A stretch of 18,781 nucleotides of DNA. Source: JALHRI01 sp044351685. Its GTDB lineage: Bacteria; Pseudomonadota; Alphaproteobacteria; Rickettsiales; UBA3002. Made by a program: the position numbers and the translations under genes. Below are positions 1 through 6,755 of the stretch, one piece after another. Within the stretch, counting starts at the first letter, position 1, and every line of letters begins with the position of its first letter. Under the pieces are notes generated by a model. That model saw only the letters and a program-made list of their open reading frames with translations, was not told the DNA's origin and searched no databases. Location: NCBI GenBank assembly GCA_044351685.1, contig JBILFK010000016.1, positions 1 to 18,781 on the forward strand. The letters are read 5' to 3'.

Positions 1-586
1 AGCGCACATACACATCCACATCAAAGAAAAACTGGGTAATCGCACGGTCGGCTCCGGCATCGAATTTGCGCTTTAAATGCTCCAGATCGAAGGTGGCACT
101 CGGCGCTTCGGGGTGGCGTTCAGGGTAGGCGGCGACCGAAATATCGAAATCGGCAATTTTTTTGAGGCCGCGCACTAAATCGTCGGCATAGGCGTAGCCG
201 TCCGGGGAGGGGGTATAGGCGCCGCCGCCGGGCACATCGCCGCGCAGTGCCACAATATGCCGCACGCCGGCTTCCCAATAAGTGTGGGCAATTTCGGCAA
301 TTTCCTGCTGGCTGTGCTGCACGCAGGTAAGGTGCGCGGCGGGCGTTAACCCCGTTTCGCGCTTGATGCGGGTGACAGTGGCATGTGTGCGCTCGCGCGT
401 GCTGCCGCCAGCGCCATAGGTTACCGATACGAAACGTGGTGATAATGGTTCCAAGGTGCGAATGACCGACCATAACCGCGTATCGGCATCGGCACTGGCC
501 GCCGGGAAAAACTCAAACGACACTTCTGGCGGCGCAGCCCCATAAAGTTCGCGAAGTTGCTGGAGTGTTTCGATCAGCGCTGGCAT
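1..586 (-). CDS. metF: methylenetetrahydrofolate reductase, partial (N-terminal 195 residues)
   Basis: Reads off the left edge of the window, so only residues 1-195 are visible. The product reduces 5,10-methylene-THF to 5-methyl-THF using a flavin, supplying the methyl group for methionine synthesis in the cytoplasm. Seen in the translation: FEFFP (residues 24-28, holding the family's catalytic Glu), VTYGAGGSTRERT (55-67), ALRGD (113-117), AAYPERHPEA (152-161) and AITQFFFD (182-189), all in the order and spacing of the TIM-barrel MTHFR family. The FEFFP motif is followed by AAS rather than the common PK or PR. The start is ATG at 586, with an AGGAA ribosome site just upstream and an in-frame TAA a few codons further up, so no longer N-terminus is possible. 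It is transcribed divergently from mlaA. Confidence 0.95.
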   Translation of the reverse strand, partial: MPALIETLQQLRELYGAAPPEVSFEFFPAASADADTRLWSVIRTLEPLSPRFVSVTYGAGGSTRERTHATVTRIKRETGLTPAAHLTCVQHSQQEIAEIAHTYWEAGVRHIVALRGDVPGGGAYTPSPDGYAYADDLVRGLKKIADFDISVAAYPERHPEAPSATFDLEHLKRKFDAGADRAITQFFFDVDVYVR

Positions 587-849
587 AGGTTCCTGTGGTT
601 TTTATGCAACATGTGACAAATAAACATTCCAACACATTTACGCATAATGTTTAGTAAGGTATTGTGAAAAAATACGAAAATGCCTCTATGTCAAACAAAA
701 AGAATTACCAACAAATTTAGCCATGTTGAGAATTTCTTAACACACTGTCATTAGTTTAGAACTATGCGGCGTGCTAAGTCTGTGCGATTGCTACCTAATT
801 CATGTACTTACTATAACGATAACAAACTATAAAAAACTTAGGCTCCTCT
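587..849. other. AT-rich divergent intergenic region between metF and mlaA
   Basis: This 263-bp spacer is visibly richer in A and T than the flanking genes and must hold the 5' control regions of both metF (-) and mlaA (+). Small ORFs occur (for example a 24-codon one near 680) but none has a ribosome site or recognisable product. No strong hairpin or known riboswitch core was recognised; in particular I see no SAM-riboswitch-like pattern on the metF strand. Confidence 0.5.
788..817 (+). promoter_or_regulatory. candidate sigma70-type promoter for mlaA-mlaC
   Basis: TTGCTA (788-793) and TATAAC (812-817) are separated by 18 bp and lie about 33 bp before the mlaA ATG. The fit to the TTGACA/TATAAT consensus is fair, and the surrounding sequence is AT-rich, so other -10-like hexamers exist nearby. 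The assignment is an inference from motif and position only. Confidence 0.45.
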
Positions 850-1539
850 ATGAAATTTCTGGCTAAATCATTGGCAAGTGCTGCGTTCATTCTTGTATTG
901 GGTGCCTGTTCCGGCCCCGCCGAGCAAGATCATTCCGAATCACTGAATCGTTCGATTTTCAAATTCAACGAGGTGGTCGATAATATTCTTTTGAAGCCTG
1001 TGGCACAAGGCTACCGCTTTATTACGCCTGAGCCTGTGCGTGACCGCATTGGCAATGTTTCAAGCAATTTGGGCGAGCCTATCAATATGCTGAACGCCTT
1101 TTTACAAGGCGATGTGCAGCAGGGCTTCACCAGCTTCTGGCGCTTCGTGATCAACACCACCGTTGGTTTGGGTGGCATGCATGATGTGGCGAAAGATGCT
1201 GGCCTGCCTTACCGCAGCGAAGATTTCGGCCAGACCCTTGCGGTATGGGGTGTGGGTGAAGGCGGTTATGTGATGTTGCCGATTTTTGGCCCTTCCACCT
1301 TGCGTGATACGTTTGGTTTGGGTGTTGATATGGCCTCTAGCCCATGGACATATATTCCGCGTGACAACACCGCAAGCATTGGCGTTGCCGTGGGTCGTGG
1401 TATCGTGAAGCGCGAGCAGCTGCTTGACCCGATTGACGATGTATACGCCACCTCACTGGATCCGTACGCGACCTTCCGCAGCATTTACCTGCAGCGTCGC
1501 GACAGCGAAATCCGTAACAGCAAACCTGCCAAAGAATAG
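850..1539 (+). CDS. mlaA: MlaA (VacJ) family outer-membrane lipoprotein
   Basis: A 229-residue lipoprotein. Residues 1-20 form a signal peptide ending in the lipobox LGAC, so Cys20 is the predicted lipidated residue. The mature part carries the MlaA family pattern: a SLNRSIFKFNEVVD start (about 31-44), RDRIGNVSSNLGEPINMLNAFLQG (about 65-88), FWRFVINTTVGLGGMHDVA (96-114) and EDFGQTLAVWGVGEGGYVMLP. MlaA forms a ring in the inner leaflet of the outer membrane and removes misplaced phospholipids from the outer leaflet, handing them to MlaC. mlaC follows after 6 bp, so the two are surely co-transcribed. The ribosome site is weak (AGG about 7 bases before ATG). Length and motifs are normal for the family. 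Confidence 0.95.
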   Translation: MKFLAKSLASAAFILVLGACSGPAEQDHSESLNRSIFKFNEVVDNILLKPVAQGYRFITPEPVRDRIGNVSSNLGEPINMLNAFLQGDVQQGFTSFWRFVINTTVGLGGMHDVAKDAGLPYRSEDFGQTLAVWGVGEGGYVMLPIFGPSTLRDTFGLGVDMASSPWTYIPRDNTASIGVAVGRGIVKREQLLDPIDDVYATSLDPYATFRSIYLQRRDSEIRNSKPAKE

Positions 1540-1545
1540 GCTGAC

Positions 1546-2130
1546 GTGCGTAAATTCCTTGCTATCATGATGGTGTGGTTGGGGTTGGTAGCGCCGGCCT
1601 ACGCCGATGATGCACCCAAAGCCCAGATTTTTGTCGATAAGGTCGCAAGCGATGTGCTGGTGCTGGTGCAGGATGAAAAAATTGCAGTCGAAGATAAAAA
1701 ATCCAAGCTGAATAAAGTATTCATTGATGTGGTGGATGTGGCGTATGTGGCGAAATTTGTGCTGGGCCGGCATTGGCGCACCGCAACGCCTGCGCAGCAG
1801 CAAGCGTATCTTAGTGCATATGGCCCATTCCTGATTAATAATTATGTAGCGCGGCTTACCAAATATACCGGCCAAACGTTCAAAATCACTGGTTCGCAGC
1901 CCACCGGAGATGCGTATATTGTGAGCACACAATTGCTTGACCCGAAAGGCCCGCCCATTCTGGTAGATTACCGCGTGCGGCAAGATGCAGGCGATGTGTT
2001 TAAGGTGATTGATATTGTGGTCGAAGGCGTTAGCCTGCTTGCGACCCAGCGTTCGGAATTTAATTCGGTGGTATCGAATAACGGCGTCGATTTCCTGATT
2101 CAGGCGCTGCAAAAAAAAGCCAACGGATAG
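1546..2130 (+). CDS. mlaC: MlaC family periplasmic phospholipid-binding protein
   Basis: A 194-residue exported protein of the MlaC/Ttg2D family. Residues 1-20 are a Sec signal peptide ending AYA, with cleavage predicted before Asp21-Asp22. The mature domain has family hallmarks including FVLGRHWRTATPAQQQAYLSAY (about 72-93), the LTKYTGQTF stretch, LVDYRVR and the closing VVEGVSLLATQRSEF. MlaC shuttles phospholipid across the periplasm between MlaA and the inner-membrane MlaFEDB transporter. I chose the GTG at 1546 because it gives a positively charged n-region (MRKF); the ATG at 1567 would leave a signal peptide without it. No mlaFED genes lie in the window, so the ABC transporter must be encoded elsewhere. 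Confidence 0.93.
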   Translation: MRKFLAIMMVWLGLVAPAYADDAPKAQIFVDKVASDVLVLVQDEKIAVEDKKSKLNKVFIDVVDVAYVAKFVLGRHWRTATPAQQQAYLSAYGPFLINNYVARLTKYTGQTFKITGSQPTGDAYIVSTQLLDPKGPPILVDYRVRQDAGDVFKVIDIVVEGVSLLATQRSEFNSVVSNNGVDFLIQALQKKANG

Positions 2131-2134
2131 CAAG

Positions 2135-2175
2135 TACTTCAAAGTCCTTCGCTACGCTCAGTGTACTTTGAAGTA
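2135..2175. repeat. perfect inverted repeat downstream of mlaC; shares a 13-mer with another spacer
   Basis: TACTTCAAAGT (2135-2145) and ACTTTGAAGTA (2165-2175) are perfect 11-bp inverted arms around a 19-nt loop. The left arm plus two bases (TACTTCAAAGTCC, 2135-2147) reappears exactly, inverted, at 10606-10618. The loop contains TTCGCTACGCTCA, which resembles the TTCGCTAGCTCA of the repeat at 10378-10389. It could fold in the mlaC transcript, but there is no T-run typical of an intrinsic terminator. Confidence 0.8.
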
Positions 2176-2187
2176 GCAATATTTAGT

Positions 2188-2218
2188 CGAGCGATTCGAG
2201 ACGGCTCTTCATCGCTCG
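2188..2218. repeat. hairpin with CGGCTCTTC loop motif, possible bidirectional terminator
   Basis: CGAGCGAT (2188-2195) pairs with ATCGCTCG (2211-2218); an inner GAG/CTC pair (2198-2200 with 2205-2207) closes the loop. The 18 bases at 2193-2210 match 10440-10457 at 15 positions, where a hairpin with a different stem carries the same CGGCTCTTC. It sits between the convergent mlaC and leuA and is followed by a short AAATTTTC on the + strand, so a weak terminator role is possible. Confidence 0.6.
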
Positions 2219-2261
2219 CAAATTTTCAATAGTCGTTTCTGTAATGCGACGGTAGTAGCCG

Positions 2262-2293
2262 GAGCCAGCCATGGGCCGCCGAAGGCGCGCGCC
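2262..2293 (+). repeat. dispersed intergenic repeat, copy D
   Basis: GAGCCAGCCATGGGC followed by CGCCGAAGGC aligns with the element at 10363-10420 read on its minus strand (GAGTCAGCCATGAGC, then TAGCGAAGC). The inner GCC/GGC pairing here replaces GCT/AGC there, a compensatory change. See the related copies at 5317-5371, 10363-10420 and 10606-10680. Confidence 0.6.
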
Positions 2294-2295
2294 AT

Positions 2296-2317
2296 AGAAT
2301 TTTCAGGAGAAAATTCT
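2296..2317. terminator. AT-rich hairpin just after leuA, possible terminator
   Basis: AGAATTTTC (2296-2304) and GAAAATTCT (2309-2317) are perfect 9-bp arms with a 4-nt loop, 20 bp beyond the leuA stop codon on the minus strand. The stem is AT-rich and there is no following T-run, so it is not a classic rho-independent terminator. It may protect the mRNA 3' end or belong to the repeat-rich spacer. Confidence 0.4.
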
Positions 2318-2336
2318 GGGCGCAAGACACAATAAC

Positions 2337-3881
2337 CTAAGCCACCGCTTCGCTATAATGCAGGCGGCGCGCGGCAAAACTTTCTAAACGATTCAGTGCG
2401 CTGATATAGGCTTTGGCGGATGCCACTAGCGTATCGACATCGGCATCCTGCCCGCTGACGGTTTGGCCATCGCGTTCGAGTCGCACGGTAACAATCGCCT
2501 GCGCATCGGTGCCCTGCGTGACCGCGTGCACCTGATAGAGTTCTAACACCACATCGGCATTTTCTGGCACCAGTGCCTTAATCGCGTTGAAGGTGGCATC
2601 CACGGGCCCGTTACCTTCTTTTTTAGTGGTGCGTTCTTTGCCATCAATCAGCATGGCAAGGCGCGCCATTTGCGGGCCGCTGGTGCCACATTCCACCTGC
2701 AGTGAAACAAACTGGTAGCGCTGCGCCTGCGCGTTTTCTGGTTCGATCAGCAATAAAATATCTTCGTCGAAAATTTCTTTCTTTTTATCGGCCAGCGCCT
2801 TGAAGCGCACAAACGCATCTTCGAGAGCATTTTCACCAATGCGGATATGTAATTCGGCAAGTTTATCCTTGAAGGCAGCGCGGCCAGAATGCTTGCCCAT
2901 GACTAAATTGGTTTTGGTCACGCCTACCGATTCTGGTGTCATGATTTCATAGGTATCGCGGTTTTTCAGCATGCCATCTTGGTGAATGCCCGATTCATGC
3001 GCGAAGGCATTTTTGCCAACAATCGCTTTGTTCACCTGCACGCTCTGGCCTGTCACTTGCTGAACCAAACGCGAAGCGCGCATGATATGTTCGCTCTTTA
3101 CGTTGCAGGTAACACCGAACACATCTTTGCGCACTTTCAGTGCCATCACCACTTCTTCAAGCGAGGTATTGCCGGCGCGTTCGCCGATACCGTTAATGGT
3201 GCATTCAATTTGGCGCGCACCCGCTTTCACGGCGGCAAGCGAATTGGCGGTGGCCAAGCCCAGATCGTTCTGGCCGTGGAAACTGAACACGGCTTTATCG
3301 GCATTGGGCACCTTGTTCATGACATACGAAAACATATGGCCAATGGTTTCTGGCGTGCCGTAACCCACCGTATCGGGAAGGTTGATGGTGTTCGCGCCAT
3401 TGGCAATGGCAATTTCCACCGCGCGGCATAAATAATCGAGTTCCGTGCGGGTGGCATCCATCGCGCTCCATTCCACATTGTCGGTGTAGCTGCGTGCGAG
3501 TTTTACAGCGTTCGCAATCACATCGAGCGCTTGCTCCTGCGACAGCTTGAACTGGTGCGTGAGATGAATTTCGCTGGTCGACATGAAGGTGTGAATGCGC
3601 GGGCGCTTGGCGTTTTTCAGCGCTTCACCGGCGCGGTGAATATCGGCATCTTTGGCGCGTGCCAGCGAACAGATCACCGCGTTTTTTGCCGTTTCAGCAA
3701 TCGCTTTCACCGATTCAAAATCACCTTCTGAAGCCATGGCGAACCCGGCCTCGATCACATCGACGCCCATGGTATCGAGAATATCGGCGACCAGTAATTT
3801 TTCGGCTTTCGTCATGGACATGCCAGGCGATTGTTCGCCATCGCGCAGCGTGGTGTCGAAGATGATGATATGGCTGGTCAT
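2337..3881 (-). CDS. leuA: 2-isopropylmalate synthase
   Basis: A 514-residue cytoplasmic enzyme that condenses acetyl-CoA with 2-oxoisovalerate, the first committed step of leucine synthesis. The N-terminal HMGL-like TIM barrel shows FDTTLRDGEQSPG (8-20), NLPDTVGYGTPE, ECTINGIGERAGNTSLEEVVMAL and AFAHESGIHQDG; the C-terminal part (from about 390) is the LeuA allosteric domain that normally binds leucine. The length is normal. Start ATG 3881 has a good AAGGAAG ribosome site. Oddity: the metal-binding motif normally HxHND is HGQND here (His202, Gln204), so the second His ligand is Gln. The gene is last in the ilvC - small ORF - leuA run, 19 bp after the previous stop. Leucine feedback is expected from the domain, not shown. 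Confidence 0.96.
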   Translation of the reverse strand: MTSHIIIFDTTLRDGEQSPGMSMTKAEKLLVADILDTMGVDVIEAGFAMASEGDFESVKAIAETAKNAVICSLARAKDADIHRAGEALKNAKRPRIHTFMSTSEIHLTHQFKLSQEQALDVIANAVKLARSYTDNVEWSAMDATRTELDYLCRAVEIAIANGANTINLPDTVGYGTPETIGHMFSYVMNKVPNADKAVFSFHGQNDLGLATANSLAAVKAGARQIECTINGIGERAGNTSLEEVVMALKVRKDVFGVTCNVKSEHIMRASRLVQQVTGQSVQVNKAIVGKNAFAHESGIHQDGMLKNRDTYEIMTPESVGVTKTNLVMGKHSGRAAFKDKLAELHIRIGENALEDAFVRFKALADKKKEIFDEDILLLIEPENAQAQRYQFVSLQVECGTSGPQMARLAMLIDGKERTTKKEGNGPVDATFNAIKALVPENADVVLELYQVHAVTQGTDAQAIVTVRLERDGQTVSGQDADVDTLVASAKAYISALNRLESFAARRLHYSEAVA

Positions 3882-3900
3882 GGGATGCTTCCTTGCGGTG

Positions 3901-4239
3901 TTATTGTTTGGTAGGCAGTGGCGGCAGCACGCGTTCTTCGCCGGTAGGGGTAATAGCTTTTAGCACGAATTGTAGTGCTGCATCGCTGAGCATGGTTTCC
4001 ACCGTTGGCTCGGCGGTGCCTTCGAGAATACCCAGTGATAGCACACGAATTTTTTCGCGTAGTGATTCATCGATGGTGCCTTTGAAGGTGGGGCTTTCGG
4101 TGTAGATGCCGCCGCTTTGCGTGACGAAAATATTCACATCGTCATCGTCGCGCACGCCGTTGTTATTGGCATCCACCCAGATGCTGAGGCTATCTTCGTG
4201 CCGGGTAATTTCCACAGCGGTATTTTCGGTGACAGTCAT
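3901..4239 (-). CDS. small acidic protein of unknown function with EF-hand-like loop
   Basis: I do not recognise this 112-residue protein. It has no signal peptide or membrane segment, so it should be cytoplasmic. Residues 23-34 read DANNNGVRDDDD, which fits a calcium-binding EF-hand or dockerin-type loop (acidic or Asn residues at loop positions 1, 3, 5, 9 and 12, Gly at 6), within the stretch SIWVDANNNGVRDDDDVNIF. The rest has mixed helix and strand character and ends in a Pro-rich tail (VLPPLPTKQ). The ribosome site GGAGGGG, close to the ATG, is the strongest in the window, which argues that it is a real gene. It lies 26 bp after ilvC and 19 bp before leuA on the same strand, so it is co-transcribed with both. 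A link to branched-chain metabolism is an inference from position only. Confidence 0.75.
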   Translation of the reverse strand: MTVTENTAVEITRHEDSLSIWVDANNNGVRDDDDVNIFVTQSGGIYTESPTFKGTIDESLREKIRVLSLGILEGTAEPTVETMLSDAALQFVLKAITPTGEERVLPPLPTKQ

Positions 4240-4265
4240 AACCCCTCCGAAACATCATAGGAAGC

Positions 4266-5279
4266 TTAGGCAGCATCCACCAGTTTGTTTTTGGCAATCC
4301 ACGGCATCATGGCGCGCAATTTGGCACCCACGATCTCGATCGGGTGTTTGGCCGATGCTTCGCGGTATTTTTCGAGCGAATGTGCGCCCTGTGTGGCACG
4401 ATCCGCAATGAATTCACGCGCGAATTTGCCCGATTGAATATCGCCGAGCACGCGTTTCATTTCGGCTTTGGTTTCTGCCGTGATGATGCGCGGGCCAGTC
4501 ACGTAATCGCCGTATTCGGCGGTGTTGGAAATGGAATAACGCATATTGGCCATGCCACCTTCATACAGCAAATCGACAATCAGCTTGGTTTCGTGCAGGC
4601 ATTCGAAATACGCCATTTCCGGCGGATAGCCAGCTTCAACAAGCGTTTCAAACCCGGCCTGAATCAGGTGAGTGATGCCGCCGCACAGTACGGCCTGCTC
4701 GCCGAACAGGTCGGTTTCGCATTCATCTTTGAAGGTGGTTTCGATAATGCCGCTGCGGCCACCACCCACGCCTGAAGCGTAGGAAAGCGCCAGCTTCAAT
4801 GCATTGCCTGAAGCATCTTGGGCAATTGCCACTAGGCACGGCACGCCGCCACCTTTTTGAAATTCGCTACGCACGGTGTGGCCGGGGCCTTTGGGGGCCA
4901 CCATGAACACATCCATATCGGGGCGGGCTTTGATAAAGCCGAAATGCACATTGAAGCCATGCGCGAAGGCCAGCGCTGCGCCTTGCTTAATGTTGGCTTC
5001 TAAGCCTGCGTAAATATCGCCCTGAAATTCATCGGGCGCGAGAATCATGATAATATCGGCACCCTTTACGGCTTCTGCGGCTTCGGCCACTTTGAAGCCA
5101 GCAGCCTGAGCTTTGAGTGCAGTTTTTGAATCAGCGCGCAGACCAATCGTAATGTCTTTCGCGCCGGAATCTTTCAGGTTGAGCGCATGGGCGTGGCCCT
5201 GGCTGCCATAGCCGATAATGGCAATTTTTTTGCCTTTAACAAGGGCCTGATCGCATTCGTTATCGTAATAGACTTTCAT
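4266..5279 (-). CDS. ilvC: ketol-acid reductoisomerase, class I
   Basis: A 337-residue enzyme that isomerises and reduces acetolactate and acetohydroxybutyrate with NAD(P)H and Mg2+, the second common step to valine, leucine and isoleucine. The N-terminal Rossmann domain has GYGSQGH (23-29) and the cofactor loop GLRADSKT (46-53), whose Ser51 suits NADPH. AHGF holds His107. The knotted C-terminal domain shows the Mg ligands Asp190 and Glu194 (KDECETDLFGEQ) and Glu226/Glu230 (YFECLHE). The length is the short class I form. Start ATG 5279 has an AAAGGA ribosome site about 8 bases upstream. A 150-bp leader holding a dispersed repeat separates it from the gene before. The downstream genes at 3901-4239 and leuA follow at short spacing. 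Confidence 0.97.
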   Translation of the reverse strand: MKVYYDNECDQALVKGKKIAIIGYGSQGHAHALNLKDSGAKDITIGLRADSKTALKAQAAGFKVAEAAEAVKGADIIMILAPDEFQGDIYAGLEANIKQGAALAFAHGFNVHFGFIKARPDMDVFMVAPKGPGHTVRSEFQKGGGVPCLVAIAQDASGNALKLALSYASGVGGGRSGIIETTFKDECETDLFGEQAVLCGGITHLIQAGFETLVEAGYPPEMAYFECLHETKLIVDLLYEGGMANMRYSISNTAEYGDYVTGPRIITAETKAEMKRVLGDIQSGKFAREFIADRATQGAHSLEKYREASAKHPIEIVGAKLRAMMPWIAKNKLVDAA

Positions 5280-5316
5280 GGGATATTCCTTTTTGTTGCT
5301 TCCCGCTTCGGCCTAT

Positions 5317-5371
5317 TGGCCTGCGCGATGAAGCGTGCTCAAGGCTGACTCGGACGTTCTGTCCTCGAATC
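5317..5371 (-). repeat. dispersed intergenic repeat, copy A, in the ilvC leader
   Basis: TGGCCTGCGCGATG (5317-5330) and GGCTGACTC (5343-5351) recur at 10363-10376 (13/14) and 10391-10399 (exact). The element ends in a hairpin: GACTC-GGAC (5347-5355), loop GTTCT, GTCC (5361-5364), a TC bulge and GAATC (5367-5371). The copy at 10396-10419 has the same layout and the same TC bulge, but its inner stem is AGGCC/GGCCT. Fold conserved while sequence differs suggests the structure is what matters. It lies in the presumed 5' untranslated leader of ilvC. Confidence 0.65.
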
Positions 5372-5417
5372 ACGCATCAATGGTTATAGGATGCGTTTTT
5401 TAGCCGATTTGACGCGA

Positions 5418-5434
5418 AATAAAAGCGTTTTATT
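5418..5434. terminator. AT palindrome overlapping the stop codon of the 164-residue gene
   Basis: AATAAAA (5418-5424) and TTTTATT (5428-5434) are perfect 7-bp arms around GCG; the stop codon at 5430-5432 lies inside. On the minus strand the second arm is T-rich, so it could end transcription weakly, though it lacks a GC-rich stem. Confidence 0.35.
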
Positions 5435-5924
5435 GCCCATTTTGGCTGGTTTCTGCCGAAATTTCGACAGAAACGCGCGCGGCTTCGATGCGGGTGACGG
5501 TGATTTCGGTTGCGACCGATATCTCGGCATCGGCGCGGCCACCAAGCTTTTCGCGCTCTTCCCAGTAGGCATCCATGGCTTCTTGCATGCTATGGCGGGG
5601 GTAGGTGCCTTCTTTGCGGCCTGCTTCCATAATCGCGGCAACGCCCAGAACATCGCGCATGAGTTTCGGGTCGCCGCCCGCATATTGATCGACTAACGCC
5701 ACCAGGCGAATCAGCGTGCGTTTTTCTTCGGGCGAAAGTTTGCTCGATGCCGCAATATATTTTAGCGCCTTGTAGCCTTCGGGGCTGATCTCATCGGCAG
5801 GGTTTACGGTAAGCGTGGTAACAGTTTGTACGCTGATAGATTGACTTTGCGTGGCCGAGGCAGTGGCGCGTGCGTGTTTATATTGCTTCAAATCCTGAAG
5901 CATCATGGATGCTATTTGCATCAT
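5430..5924 (-). CDS. hypothetical protein, 164 residues
   Basis: I do not recognise this protein. No signal peptide or transmembrane segment is visible. The N-terminus (about 1-40) is rich in Ser, Thr and Gln; a helical, charged core spans about 45-128 (ISPEGYKALKYIAASSKLS, EEKRTLIRLVALVDQYAGG, and the MQEAMDAYWEEREKLGG stretch); the C-terminus (130-164) alternates polar and aliphatic residues as beta strands do. Two ATGs lie in tandem at 5924 and 5921; AGGGG upstream is 4 bases from the first and 7 from the second, so the second may be used. It sits on the same strand between the 42-residue lipoprotein and ilvC. Codon use looks like its neighbours, and the good ribosome site supports a real gene. 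Confidence 0.7.
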   Translation of the reverse strand: MMQIASMMLQDLKQYKHARATASATQSQSISVQTVTTLTVNPADEISPEGYKALKYIAASSKLSPEEKRTLIRLVALVDQYAGGDPKLMRDVLGVAAIMEAGRKEGTYPRHSMQEAMDAYWEEREKLGGRADAEISVATEITVTRIEAARVSVEISAETSQNGQ

Positions 5925-6007
5925 CGTACCCCTAGCTCAGAGTTATCGTGGCGCTACATGCGCTCTGACCTAAGAGATAGCAGAAAAATGTCGATGCTGC
6001 AATTGCC

Positions 6008-6136
6008 TTAGCGCTGAATAATCACCGGTGCGGGTTGCTGCACGACAATGGGTTGCTCGCGCACCACGGTGGTGTCGCTGCCGCAGGCGGCAAGTGTGAG
6101 TGGCAATAGGCATAAAATAAACCGAACGCGGTGCAT
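6008..6136 (-). CDS. small lipoprotein, 42 residues
   Basis: A short gene easily missed by ORF finders. The translation is a 17-residue signal peptide (MHRVRF, then the hydrophobic stretch ILCLLPLTLAA), the lipobox LAAC with Cys18 as the predicted lipidated residue, then a 24-residue tail (GSDTTVVREQPIVVQQPAPV, then IIQR) rich in Val, Gln and Pro. The ribosome site GGGAG lies about 7 bases before the ATG. The protein would be anchored to a membrane facing the periplasm, probably the outer membrane because Asp is not at position +2. Entericidin-like and other tiny alphaproteobacterial lipoproteins look similar, but I cannot assign a family. It lies 66 bp after ilvN on the same strand. Confidence 0.75.
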   Translation of the reverse strand: MHRVRFILCLLPLTLAACGSDTTVVREQPIVVQQPAPVIIQR

Positions 6137-6202
6137 AGAAATCTCCCTGATGAAGGGCGATTATCGGTGAATGCGCGTAAGTTTACGATGTGGTTTTAAG
6201 GT

Positions 6203-6754
6203 TTAGATGCCTTTTTTGCCGCGCGCCACGCAGGCCACGCCCGTGCGGCAGAGCTCGACCATGCCCAAGGGGCGCATGAGGTCAACAAAGCTATTCACTT
6301 TTTCAGTGGTGCCGGTGATTTCGAACACAAAACTTTCGGTCGTGGTATCGACCGGTTTGGCGCGGAAAATATCGGCGATGCGTAGCGCTTCGTTGCGCGC
6401 TTCGCCGCTGCCCACCACTTTGATGAGCGCTAGTTCGCGTTCCACAAACGGGCTTTCAACGGTTAAATCATGCACCTTGTGCACGGGCACCATGCGCTCG
6501 AGCAGCGCCATGATATGCTGAATTTTGAGGCTTGAACCGGCGGTAACAATGGTGATGCGCGAGAGGTGTTTTTTCTTATCGACTTCGGCCACCGTAAGCG
6601 ATTCGATGTTGTAACCACGGCTAGAAAATAGCCCCACCACGCGGTTGAGCGTGCCGAATTCGTTATCTACCAGCACGGCAAGAATATGCCGCTCTTCGGC
6701 CGGTTTTGCATCGGGGATGTCGTAAACGATATCGAGTGTTTCGGTGGTGGTCAT
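6203..6754 (-). CDS. ilvN: acetolactate synthase small (regulatory) subunit
   Basis: A 183-residue regulatory subunit of acetohydroxyacid synthase. The ACT domain is at about residues 20-95 (RHILAVLVDNEFGTLNRVVG, then LFSSRGYNIESLTV), the site where valine normally binds to give feedback inhibition; the C-terminal ALS_ss_C domain follows (ERELALIKVVGSGEARNEAL, RIADIFRAK, TTTESFVFEITGTTEKVNSF). Both match the long IlvN/IlvH type. I start at ATG 6754, 1 bp after the ilvB stop; a longer reading from 6802 would add 16 residues that lie inside ilvB and match nothing in the family. AGG lies 6-7 bases upstream. The near-contact with ilvB indicates translational coupling and a matched supply of the two subunits. 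Confidence 0.95.
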   Translation of the reverse strand: MTTTETLDIVYDIPDAKPAEERHILAVLVDNEFGTLNRVVGLFSSRGYNIESLTVAEVDKKKHLSRITIVTAGSSLKIQHIMALLERMVPVHKVHDLTVESPFVERELALIKVVGSGEARNEALRIADIFRAKPVDTTTESFVFEITGTTEKVNSFVDLMRPLGMVELCRTGVACVARGKKGI

Positions 6755-6755
6755 A

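Noticed and set aside
680..755. 24-codon plus-strand ORF in the metF-mlaA spacer
   Set aside because: No ribosome site, no signal or domain; it fits chance in AT-rich sequence.
1453..2142. 229-residue minus-strand ORF opposite mlaC
   Set aside because: The plus-strand MlaC has a signal peptide and family motifs; the antisense frame is a shadow with His-rich, low-likelihood composition.
5339..5377. 12-codon leader peptide upstream of ilvC as an attenuation peptide
   Set aside because: It contains no Leu, Ile or Val codons, has no ribosome site and lies wholly within the dispersed repeat.
5938..5968. TCAGAG/CTCTGA inverted repeat upstream of the 164-residue gene
   Set aside because: Only 6 bp of stem around a 19-nt loop; too weak to call an operator or terminator.
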